Below, piece by piece: positions 9,047 through 16,973 of a stretch of DNA of 64,000 bases (position 1 is the stretch's first letter; the number at the start of each line of letters is the position of its first letter). Below the pieces are notes generated by a model that saw only the letters and a list, made by a program, of their open reading frames with translations, made no database searches and was not told where the DNA came from. This DNA is from CAVUMR01 sp963742715. Its GTDB lineage: Bacteria > Actinomycetota > Actinomycetes > Mycobacteriales > Micromonosporaceae. The position numbers were made by a program, and so were the translations under genes. Location of the stretch: assembly GCA_963742715.1 (NCBI GenBank), contig CAVUMR010000003.1, positions 434,001 through 498,000 of the forward strand, given 5' to 3'.

Positions 9047-10309
9047 ATGACCGCCGCGCACGACGCGCAGCAGCACTCCGGCACCGCTCCGACCGCAGAC
9101 CATCGCGCGGCGTACCTGGTGGAAGTCCTGCCGCGGCTCTATCCCGAACCGTGTGTCGTCGCGTTACCCGAGTCCGGGGTACGACGGCCGTCCGGTTTCG
9201 CCACCGTGGCCGAGTACATCGCGGTACCCGACGCCCGCCGGCCGCGCCTGCTGGTACCGGCCCGGTCCCGCCAGGTGGCGAGCGCCGCGGTCGCGCAGTA
9301 CCGGGACCCGGAGTCCCGGATCGCCCGGCTCAAGCGGGACGCCGCGGCCACCGCACTGCGCTCCGGCGCCGGCGGCCGGGTGCTGCTGCGGGACCGGATC
9401 AAGGTGTACGGGCCGACCGACGCCGACTACATCGACAAGTACCTGCACGCCGAGCTGCGGGCCACGCTCGCGCTGTCGGTACTGGTCGGGATGGACCGGG
9501 CCAACCGCAAGCCGGTACTCGGGCTGCTGTCCCGCACCGGCAACCCGCTCGGCTTCGCGAAGGTCGGTACCACCGACAAGACCCGCGCGCTGGTACGTAC
9601 CGAGATCGAGGCGCTGCGTGCGCTGTCGGTGGCCAACCTGCCGCAGCTGCGGATTCCGCGGGTACTGCACGCGGGTGGCTGGCAGGGGCACGAGGTGCTG
9701 GTGCAGTCGGCCCTACCGGTGGCCAACCAGCGCCATCCGCTCGGTCCGGGACGGCTGGCCGCGGCGATGAACGCGCTGGCCCGGGTCTCCGGTACCTGGC
9801 GGGCCAGGCTGGCCGACGGCACCTACTGGTACCGGCTGCGCAGCCGGCTGGACGCGGTGGCCGGTACGCCGGACGGGGCGGCCCTGGCCAGCGCCGCGCA
9901 CCAGTTGGTGTCCGGGGCCGCGGTCGCGGACCTGGAGTACGGCGGTTGGCACGGCGACTGGGTGCCGTGGAACATGGCGACCGCGGCGGACTCGCTGCTG
10001 ATCTGGGACTGGGAGCGGTACACCGTCGGGGTTCCGCTGGGTTTCGACGCGGTGCACTTCTGGCTGCAGACCGCGATCGTGCTGCGCGGCATCTCCCCGG
10101 CCAAGGCGGCGGTGGACGCGCTGGACGAGGCGCCCCGGCTGCTCGCCCCGTTCGGGGTGACGAACGGGGTGGCCCGGTTGACCGCGCAGCTCTACCTGAT
10201 CGACATCGCGGCCCGGTACCTCGCGGACGGGCAGAAGCAGGCCGGCGCCCGGCTCGGCGCGATCGACTCCTGGGTGCTCCCGGTGCTGGCCCGCTCGCTC
10301 GGGGCCTGA
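9047..10309 (+). CDS. Aminoglycoside-phosphotransferase-like kinase (paralogue A)
   Basis: 420-residue protein with the C-terminal signature of the APH/choline-kinase fold: a catalytic loop GGWHGDWVPWNM at about 299-310 (Brenner motif HGD....N) and a metal-binding DWERY at about 321-325. The first 150 residues match no domain I know. The gene at 25105-26433, inside the polysaccharide operon, encodes a clear paralogue (CWHGDWNSGN, WDWERF, same overall length and order). Phosphorylation of a sugar, lipid or glycan is therefore more plausible than drug resistance. Strong site GAGGAGG before the ATG. Converges with the TauE gene, leaving 3 bases between the stops. Confidence 0.75.
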   Translation: MTAAHDAQQHSGTAPTADHRAAYLVEVLPRLYPEPCVVALPESGVRRPSGFATVAEYIAVPDARRPRLLVPARSRQVASAAVAQYRDPESRIARLKRDAAATALRSGAGGRVLLRDRIKVYGPTDADYIDKYLHAELRATLALSVLVGMDRANRKPVLGLLSRTGNPLGFAKVGTTDKTRALVRTEIEALRALSVANLPQLRIPRVLHAGGWQGHEVLVQSALPVANQRHPLGPGRLAAAMNALARVSGTWRARLADGTYWYRLRSRLDAVAGTPDGAALASAAHQLVSGAAVADLEYGGWHGDWVPWNMATAADSLLIWDWERYTVGVPLGFDAVHFWLQTAIVLRGISPAKAAVDALDEAPRLLAPFGVTNGVARLTAQLYLIDIAARYLADGQKQAGARLGAIDSWVLPVLARSLGA

Positions 10310-10312
10310 GGC

Positions 10313-11290
10313 TCAGGCCGCCTGCGAGGCCGGCGCGGCGAGCTGCTGCGGCTCGGCTTCGTGCGGTTCCGACCGGGCCAGCGCGGGCAGTCCGTGCCGC
10401 TTGCGGGCCCACATCCACAGCGGCGGGCCGGCCACCACGATCGTGCTGAGCACGGCGATCATGGTGAGGTTGGAGACGCCGAACAGCTTGAGCCCGCTGG
10501 CCAGCAGCACCAGCGCGAGGGCCCGCCGGACCAGCCCGCTGGGCAGCCGGGAGGACAGCTGGGCACCGACGAACACGCCCGGAATCGAGCCGATCAGCAG
10601 CGCCGCGGTCAGGCCGGGCCGGAAGTCGCCGAACGCGATGTGCGCGATCGCGGCCGAGGTGACCAGCGGTACCGCCTGGACCAGGTCGGTACCGACCAGG
10701 TCGTTCGCCTTCAGCGCCGGGTACAGCGCGATCAGCGAGATGATGATCAGCGAGCCGGACCCGACCGAGGTCATGCCGACCACCAGCCCGCCCAGTACAC
10801 CGATGATGACCGTGGGCACCGGGCGGATCCGGATGGCGGACCTGCCGGCGTCCGCGGCCAGGGCCGCGGCCGGGTCGTCGGCGCGCAGCCGCCGCCGGCG
10901 GGCCCGGTCCAGCATCGCCAGGTACGCCTTGACCATCAGGCCGGTGGCGGCCAGCAGCAGCGCCACCCCCAGCGCGATCTTGATGACCTCCTGGACCTGC
11001 TCACCCTGGCCGAGTGCCCGGGCCAGCAGCACGCCGCAGAAGGCGCTGGGCACGCTGCCCAGGCACAGCCAGCCGACGAGCCGCCGGTTGACCGTGCCGC
11101 GGCGCATGTGCACCAGCCCGCCGACCGGCTTCATCACCGCGCTCACCACGAGGTCGTTGGAGACCGCGGCGAGCGGCGGGATGCCGAAGAAGATCACGAG
11201 CACCGGGGTCATCAGCGCGCCGCCGCCCATGCCGGTGAGGCCAACGACCACCCCGACGAAGAAGCCGGCCAGCGCGAGTGCTGTGTCCAT
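10313..11290 (-). CDS. TauE/SafE family sulfite-type anion permease
   Basis: 325-residue membrane protein with eight predicted segments in two similar halves. Each half starts with the family's glycine-rich motif: FFVGVVVGLTGMGGGALMTP near the N-terminus and GVLGGLVVGMTSVGSGSLII after a basic central loop. Family members move sulfite, sulfoacetate or other organosulfur anions across the membrane. The position beside sulfate activation and sulfation genes suggests a sulfur oxyanion, but this is context only. GGAAAAGAAG precedes the ATG. Confidence 0.85.
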   Translation of the reverse strand: MDTALALAGFFVGVVVGLTGMGGGALMTPVLVIFFGIPPLAAVSNDLVVSAVMKPVGGLVHMRRGTVNRRLVGWLCLGSVPSAFCGVLLARALGQGEQVQEVIKIALGVALLLAATGLMVKAYLAMLDRARRRRLRADDPAAALAADAGRSAIRIRPVPTVIIGVLGGLVVGMTSVGSGSLIIISLIALYPALKANDLVGTDLVQAVPLVTSAAIAHIAFGDFRPGLTAALLIGSIPGVFVGAQLSSRLPSGLVRRALALVLLASGLKLFGVSNLTMIAVLSTIVVAGPPLWMWARKRHGLPALARSEPHEAEPQQLAAPASQAA

Positions 11291-11438
11291 CTTCTTTTCC
11301 TATCTCACCGATTGGTTTTGTGTGAAGTCTTTTGTCGGCTGCTGGACCGAGGAATTGCGTGACCTCGCCCACCACCGGTCTTCATCGGCACCGGTTGCCA
11401 CCTGCGAAAACACTCCACACACCGAGGTGGGACAACAC

Positions 11439-11471
11439 GGCGGCCGCGCCCTTGGTCAAGGCGCGGCCGCC
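11439..11471 (-). terminator. Terminator after the first delta-60 repeat gene
   Basis: Perfect 12-bp stem GGCGGCCGCGCC with a 9-base loop, 34 bases beyond the stop at 11506 in the direction of transcription. Confidence 0.7.
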
Positions 11472-11505
11472 TCGTGCACCACCGGTCATCGACCGGTGGA
11501 TCCCG

Positions 11506-14019
11506 CTATGAGCCGAGGAACACCAGCGTGGACCGCCAGTCCGTGCCGTCCACCGTGGGCCCGCCGATGAGCGCCGGAGCGCCCACCACCCCGCCGGTGA
11601 AGTCCATCCGGTACAGGTTCCCGGTGGCCTGGTCGATCCGGTACAGGTTGGTGCCGGACCCGAACAGCCCGGCGGTACCGGTGAAGCCGGTGGCACCGGT
11701 GACGGTGAACTTCGCCCCGCCGATGATGCCGCTCTCCGGGTTGAACAAGCGGTAGAACAGTCCGCTCTGGCCGGACAGCGAGTAGTACAGCCGGCCACCG
11801 GTGAAGAACGCGCCGGTCACACTGGGCAGCTCGGCGTAGTAGCCGGTCGTGGTACCGCGGTAGGTCTGGCCGGTCGGCCCGCTACCAGTGATGACGTTGT
11901 CCCAGATCGGGTCGTGGTACGGGTCGACCTGGGCCGGGGTACCGAACGAGGTGCCGTCGAACGACCGCTTCCAGAACGTCTGGTCGGTCCTGCCGTAGAA
12001 CAGCGTGCCGCCGACCAGGAAGGCTCCCCTGACCGTCGACCAGTTGGTCGCGTCCGGGTTGGCGACCGGGGTCGCCGCGCCCGCCGTGGTGCCGTCGTAC
12101 GCCCGTGCCGACAGCCCGGTCGGGTCCGGCGCCGGGCCCGACCTGACGATCTCGATGCCGTCGATCAGCGGGTTCTCGATGATCCGGCTGAAGTCGATGT
12201 CGACCGAACCGTCGCTGGTGATCGTGAACGACTTCATCGTGCCGCGGTTGTGGCCGGTGGTCGCCACGATGTCGAAGTTGCTCAGCACCGTGGTGCCGTC
12301 GAGCGCCACGTTGAACTTCCGCTTGCCGACAGTCCCGGTGCCGGCGTACCGGTTGGCGAAGTACAGCCGCACGTCGAGCTGGGTACCGACCGCCGCCGGG
12401 AAGCCCCAGTGCATGTCCGGTGCCGGCGCCCCGTCCCACCGCTCAGAGCTGAACAGGCTGGTCGGCGTGGTGCTCGGCACGGTGGAATCCACCGAACCGA
12501 CGGCCGTGTAGTTGCCGATCGTGCTGCCGGGCCCGCGGTACGGGCTCGGGTCGGTGTTGTCCGCCAGCCAGGCCGGGCCGCCACCGATCGCGCTCAACGC
12601 GGGGCCACCGACGTTGACGCGGTACATCACGTTGCTCAGCCCGCCCTGGTACACCTTGCCGGGCAGTTGCGGGGTGGTCGTGGGCGGCGGTACCGCACCG
12701 TCCGCGAGCGGGAAGAACGCGATCTTGCCGCGGCGGTAGGTGTGGGTGCCGATCCACTCGGTGTCCATCCCGACGTACAGGCCGGACGGGGTGGCGAGCA
12801 GTACGTCCGCGCCGAACCCGCGCGGGTCCCGGCCGGGGTTCCAGCTGAACGGCAGGCCGCTCACCGGGTCCAGCGAGGCGAGGCCCGGACGGGCCACCGC
12901 ACCGGCACCCGGGGAGTCCGCGCCGTTCGGGTTGTTCAGCCAGCGCATGTGCCCGCCGACGTACACGGCGGTGCCGGTGACCGCGACCGCCAGGGAGGTG
13001 TCGCCGCCCGCGTCGTCGATCCAGCGCGGCTGCACGTCCGAGCCGGTGTCGGCGAAGTTCCAGCGGGCCGTGGTGTCGCACAGGGTGCCGGCGACGTGCG
13101 CTCCGGTGGAGACCACGACGAAGTACGAGCCGTCCGGGCTGATGTCGACATCCCGCACGTACGAGTCGAAGGCGCTGCGCGCGCAGGGCGGGGTGTACCG
13201 GGTCGTCGCCCAGGTCGACTTGACCACGGCCGAGGCGCCGGTCAGGTCCAGCATGGCGATCTGGTCCCGGGGCAGCCCGTCGACCGTCTTGAAGTTGCCG
13301 ATCATGATCAGCGTGGCGCCGTCCGGGGTGATGTCGAACGCGTCCACCTGTACGGCCGCCTTGGCGCCGGTCCCGTTCCAGTTGTGGTGCCCGGCGATCT
13401 GCGTGTTCACGAACGCGTCGATCTTGCCGTTAGTGGCGTTCAGGCTGGTCAGGCCGTTGTGGTTGAGGCTGGCCACCTTGGTGAAGGCGCCGCCGACGTA
13501 GAGCCGGCTGCCGCGCAGGACCAGGTCGTTGGCCAGGCCGTTGAACGCCGGCGGCTTGAACGTGGTCACCAGCGCGCCGGTGTTGGTGTCCAGCAGCGCG
13601 ACCGACTTACGGGCCACCCCGTTGACGTTGTTGAACTTTCCGGCGATGTACACGCTGTCCGGCGTCGGTCCCGGAATAGCGGAGAAGACCTCGTCGTCGA
13701 GGACCGGTACGAATGCCGGGTCCACATCGCCGGTGGTCTTGTCGTACGCGAGAATGTATTTACGCGCGACAATTGGCGAGCCGCTGCCGCGATTGGCGAC
13801 CTGGGTGAAGTTGCCGCCGAGAATAATCTTGTTTCCTACCTCGGCGATTGCCTTGACATTTCCATCCTGGACATTGGGCGAATTCTGTCCGGGTACCGCC
13901 CCCACGACTCGGTCGTGTGGCGCCTGTACAGCCTGCGCAGCCGGCATTGCGACCATGGCGGTCGCCAGGGTCGCGGCCACGCAGGCAAGCGTCGGGAAGG
14001 AACGCTTCCACTGACCCAC
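11506..14019 (-). CDS. Secreted delta-60-repeat beta-propeller protein with malectin domain (paralogue 1)
   Basis: 837 residues. A signal peptide (VGQWKRSFPTLACVAATLA...PAAQA, about 1-30) precedes delta-60 type repeats up to about residue 450 (for example KIILGGNFTQVANRG and LYVGGAFTKVA). A malectin-like carbohydrate-binding domain spans about 460-625 (MYRVNVGG; IENPLIDGIEIV), and a 200-residue C-terminal beta-rich repeat follows (TLFYGRTDQTFWKRSFDG). It probably binds surface glycan outside the cell. GTG at 14019 is the start because GGAGG lies 6 bases upstream; the same arrangement occurs in both paralogues. Own promoter region and terminator, so monocistronic. Confidence 0.82.
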   Translation of the reverse strand: MGQWKRSFPTLACVAATLATAMVAMPAAQAVQAPHDRVVGAVPGQNSPNVQDGNVKAIAEVGNKIILGGNFTQVANRGSGSPIVARKYILAYDKTTGDVDPAFVPVLDDEVFSAIPGPTPDSVYIAGKFNNVNGVARKSVALLDTNTGALVTTFKPPAFNGLANDLVLRGSRLYVGGAFTKVASLNHNGLTSLNATNGKIDAFVNTQIAGHHNWNGTGAKAAVQVDAFDITPDGATLIMIGNFKTVDGLPRDQIAMLDLTGASAVVKSTWATTRYTPPCARSAFDSYVRDVDISPDGSYFVVVSTGAHVAGTLCDTTARWNFADTGSDVQPRWIDDAGGDTSLAVAVTGTAVYVGGHMRWLNNPNGADSPGAGAVARPGLASLDPVSGLPFSWNPGRDPRGFGADVLLATPSGLYVGMDTEWIGTHTYRRGKIAFFPLADGAVPPPTTTPQLPGKVYQGGLSNVMYRVNVGGPALSAIGGGPAWLADNTDPSPYRGPGSTIGNYTAVGSVDSTVPSTTPTSLFSSERWDGAPAPDMHWGFPAAVGTQLDVRLYFANRYAGTGTVGKRKFNVALDGTTVLSNFDIVATTGHNRGTMKSFTITSDGSVDIDFSRIIENPLIDGIEIVRSGPAPDPTGLSARAYDGTTAGAATPVANPDATNWSTVRGAFLVGGTLFYGRTDQTFWKRSFDGTSFGTPAQVDPYHDPIWDNVITGSGPTGQTYRGTTTGYYAELPSVTGAFFTGGRLYYSLSGQSGLFYRLFNPESGIIGGAKFTVTGATGFTGTAGLFGSGTNLYRIDQATGNLYRMDFTGGVVGAPALIGGPTVDGTDWRSTLVFLGS

Positions 14020-14081
14020 GGTCAGCCTCCATGCATGAGGGATGTGCCGACCCTGCGGCCGGCTCGAGGGGAACTGCTTAT

Positions 14082-14147
14082 ACAAGACCGCATTTCGGCC
14101 ACTGTCGCTGTCGACCGTTCCGGTACCTGTCGAGTCAGCTTCCCGAC
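14082..14147 (-). promoter_or_regulatory. Conserved upstream element of paralogue 1
   Basis: Two short blocks, ACAAGACCGCA (14082-14092) and GTCAGCTTCCCGAC (14134-14147), recur upstream of paralogue 3 with exactly the same 52-base offset. They lie about 63 bases before the start. I infer a shared promoter or regulator site; the sigma factor is not recognisable. Confidence 0.45.
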
Positions 14148-14245
14148 GCCTCCGCGATTTGCTTTTCAATGAATGACCCACGGCCGTCAAATGCCACGTC
14201 ACGGCTAATTCGACCGCGCCCGGACAATTGGCCGGTCGGGCCGAC

Positions 14246-14272
14246 GGCGGGGCGCGCTCAGGCGCCCCCGCC
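14246..14272 (-). terminator. Terminator after the second delta-60 repeat gene
   Basis: Stem GGCGGGGCGC against GGCGCCCCCGCC with one bulged base and a 5-base loop, 16 bases beyond the stop at 14289. Confidence 0.55.
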
Positions 14273-14288
14273 ATCGACCCTGGTTGAT

Positions 14289-16814
14289 CTACGCCGGCCC
14301 GAGGAAGACCAGCCCCGGACGCCAGTCGACACCGTCGACGCCCGGCCCGCTCACCAGCACCGCCGGGCCGACCGCGCCACCGGTGAAGTCGATCCGGGAC
14401 AGGTTGCCGGTGGCCTGGTCGATCCGGTACAGGTCGGTGCCGGACAGGAACAGCCCACTGGTACCGGCGAATCCAGTCGCCCCGGAGACCTCGAACCGGT
14501 CACCGCCGACGACCCCGTTCTCCGGGTTGAACCAGCGCCAGTACAGCCCGCTCTGGCCGGCCAGCGAGTAGTACATCCGGCCGGCAGTCGTGCCGGTGGC
14601 GGAGTAGAAGGCGCCGGTCACCGCGGGCAGCTCGGCGTAGTAGCCGACGGTCACGCCGCGATAGGTTTGTCCGGCGGTACCGGTGCCCACGTTGTCCCAC
14701 AGCGGGTCGTGGTACGGGTCGACCGCCGCCGGTACGCCGAACGCGGTGCCGTTGAAGCTCCGCTTGACGAAGGTCTGGTCGGTACGGCCGTAGAACAGCG
14801 TGCCGCCGACCAGGAACGCACCGCGGGTCGACGACCAGTTGGTGCCGTCCGGGTTGCCGACCGGAGTGGCCGGACCGGCGGTGGTGCCGTTGTAGGTGCG
14901 CACGGTCAGCGCGGTCGGGTCGGCCGGCGGCCCGTTCCTGACGATCTCGATCGCGTCGACCAGCGGATTCTCCACGACGTGGCCGAAGTCGAGATCGACC
15001 GTGCCGTCACTGGTGATCGAGTACGACTTCATGGTGCCGACGTTGTGGCCCACGTCAGCCACGATGTCGTAGTCGTCGAGCACCGTGGTGCCGTCCAGCG
15101 CCACGTCGAACACGCGCTGACCGACCCCGGCGGTGCCGTCGTACCGGTTGGCCAGGTACAGCCGCACGGTGATCGAGGTACCGGCCGGCACCGGGAAGCC
15201 CCAGTGCATCTCCGGGTCGTCTCCGGCGTCCCACCGCTCGTCGGTGAAGATCGCCGCCGGGGCACCCGCCGCCACCGTGCCGTCCACGCTGCCGACCGGG
15301 TCGAATCCGGCGGTACTGCTGCCGGAGTTGCGGAACCCGCTGTCATCGCTGTCGTCCGCCTGCCAGGCCGGACCACCGTCGGTCGCGTTGACCGTCGGGC
15401 CGCCGGCGTTGATCCGGTAGAGGAAGTTCGACTGCGTGCTCTGGTACGCCTTGGCGGGCAGTTGTGGCGTCGCCGAGGACGGCGGCACCGCGCCACCAGC
15501 CAGCGGGAAGAACGCGATCTTGCCGCGCTTGTACTTGTTGTTCCCGATCCAGGCGGTGTCCGACCCGACGTACAGGCCGTTCGCGGTCGCGTACAGCGCA
15601 CCGGCACCGGCACCACGCGGGTTGCGGCCCGGGTTCCAGCTGAACGGCAGGCCGCTGACCGGGTCCAACGCCGCGATCCCGGCCCGTCCGACCGCACCCG
15701 CGCCGGCCGAGTCCGCACCGTTCGGGTTGTTCATCCAGCGCTGGTGCCCGCCCACGTAGATGGCGGTACCGGTGATTGCGACCGACAGCAGCGTGTCGCC
15801 GCCGGCGTCGTCGATCCAGCGCGGCTGCACGTCCGAGCCGACGTCGGAGAACTGCCAGCGGGTAGCGGTGTCACACAGCGTTCCGCCGAAGTGGGCGCCC
15901 GTCGCGACCACCGCGAAGTACGTACCGTCCGGGCTGGCGTCCACGTCCCGCATGTACGAGTCGAAGGCGCCGCTGGCGCACGCCGGCGTGTACCCCAGGG
16001 TGTTCCAGTCCGCCTTCACGACCGCGCTGGCTCCGGTCAGGTCCAGCATCGCGATCTGGTCGCGCGGCAGCCCGTTGACCGTCTTGAAGTTGCCGATCAT
16101 GATCAACCGGCTGGCGTCCGGGGTGATGTCGAACGAGTCGACCTGTACCGCGCCCTTCGCGCCGCTGCCGGCCCAGTTGTGGTGCCCGGCGATCTGGGTC
16201 TGGACGAAGTTGTCGACCGCGCCGGTGGTCGCGTTCAGCGCGGCCAGCCCGGCGTGGTTCTGGTTGGCCACCTTGGTGAAGCTGCCGCCGAGGTAGAGCC
16301 GGTTGCCGCGCAGCACCGCGTCGTTGACCGCGCCGTTGACGACCGCCGGTACGAAGCCTGGGACGAGTGCGCCATTGGTGGTGTTCAGCAGCGCCACCGA
16401 CTTGCGCGCCGTGCCGTTGACGGTGCTGAAGGTACCGACGATGAATGCGGTATTGGCGGCCGGGCCGGGCACGATTGCCTCGACATTGCCGTTGACCGCC
16501 GGTACGAAACTCGTGTCGAGCACGCCGGTGGTCCGGGTGTACGCGAGAATCCGGTTCCTGGTGACGATTGGAGAACCAGTCGCGCGATTGGCCACCTTGG
16601 TGAAGTTTCCGCCGAGGATGACCTTGGTACCGACCTCCGCGATGGAATGTACGGCGCCATCCTGGATATTCGGCGAGTTCTCACCGGGTATCGCGGAGAC
16701 CACCCGATCCTGTGGTGTCTGTACGGCCTGCGCCGCTGGGGCGATCACGACCAGCGATAAGCCGGTCGCGGCTGCCGCCACGAGTAATGCCAACGAACGC
16801 TTCAGGTGACCCAC
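14289..16814 (-). CDS. Secreted delta-60-repeat beta-propeller protein with malectin domain (paralogue 2)
   Basis: 841 residues with the same architecture as its downstream neighbour: signal peptide (VGHLKRSLALLVAAAATG...PAAQA), delta-60 repeats (VILGGNFTKVANRATG, LYLGGSFTKVA), malectin domain at about 461-625 (LYRINAGG; VENPLVDAIEIV) and the C-terminal GTLFYGRTDQTFVKRSF repeat. The start is GTG at 16814 with GGAGG 6 bases before. The 5' flank is shorter than in the other two copies and lacks their conserved blocks, although it shares GGGATGTGCCGACC with paralogue 1. Expression may therefore differ. Tandem duplication is the simplest origin. Confidence 0.82.
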   Translation of the reverse strand: MGHLKRSLALLVAAAATGLSLVVIAPAAQAVQTPQDRVVSAIPGENSPNIQDGAVHSIAEVGTKVILGGNFTKVANRATGSPIVTRNRILAYTRTTGVLDTSFVPAVNGNVEAIVPGPAANTAFIVGTFSTVNGTARKSVALLNTTNGALVPGFVPAVVNGAVNDAVLRGNRLYLGGSFTKVANQNHAGLAALNATTGAVDNFVQTQIAGHHNWAGSGAKGAVQVDSFDITPDASRLIMIGNFKTVNGLPRDQIAMLDLTGASAVVKADWNTLGYTPACASGAFDSYMRDVDASPDGTYFAVVATGAHFGGTLCDTATRWQFSDVGSDVQPRWIDDAGGDTLLSVAITGTAIYVGGHQRWMNNPNGADSAGAGAVGRAGIAALDPVSGLPFSWNPGRNPRGAGAGALYATANGLYVGSDTAWIGNNKYKRGKIAFFPLAGGAVPPSSATPQLPAKAYQSTQSNFLYRINAGGPTVNATDGGPAWQADDSDDSGFRNSGSSTAGFDPVGSVDGTVAAGAPAAIFTDERWDAGDDPEMHWGFPVPAGTSITVRLYLANRYDGTAGVGQRVFDVALDGTTVLDDYDIVADVGHNVGTMKSYSITSDGTVDLDFGHVVENPLVDAIEIVRNGPPADPTALTVRTYNGTTAGPATPVGNPDGTNWSSTRGAFLVGGTLFYGRTDQTFVKRSFNGTAFGVPAAVDPYHDPLWDNVGTGTAGQTYRGVTVGYYAELPAVTGAFYSATGTTAGRMYYSLAGQSGLYWRWFNPENGVVGGDRFEVSGATGFAGTSGLFLSGTDLYRIDQATGNLSRIDFTGGAVGPAVLVSGPGVDGVDWRPGLVFLGPA

Positions 16815-16905
16815 GGTCAGCCTCCAGCTGAGGGATGTGCCGACCGGGAGCCGGCGTGCAGGGATTCGGTGAAACCGCGGAAGTCGCGATCTTGAGAAAA
16901 GTGAT

Positions 16906-16939
16906 GGCGGGTCGGCCGCGGCATTGCGGCCGACCCGCC
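16906..16939 (-). terminator. Terminator after the third delta-60 repeat gene
   Basis: Perfect 14-bp stem (GGCGGGTCGGCCGC and its complement) with a 6-base loop, 34 bases beyond the stop at 16974. Confidence 0.75.
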
Positions 16940-16973
16940 TCTCACTGGACCCGGACAAACCGGGAATCGATCG

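Noticed and set aside
9047..10309. Aminoglycoside resistance gene
   Set aside because: Only the general APH fold motifs match; a paralogue lies in a polysaccharide operon and no resistance or biosynthesis context is present.
10303..10319. GGCCTGAG-G-CTCAGGCC palindrome covering both stops of convergent genes, considered as a terminator
   Set aside because: A one-base centre cannot form a normal hairpin loop, and the sequence is mostly coding on both strands.
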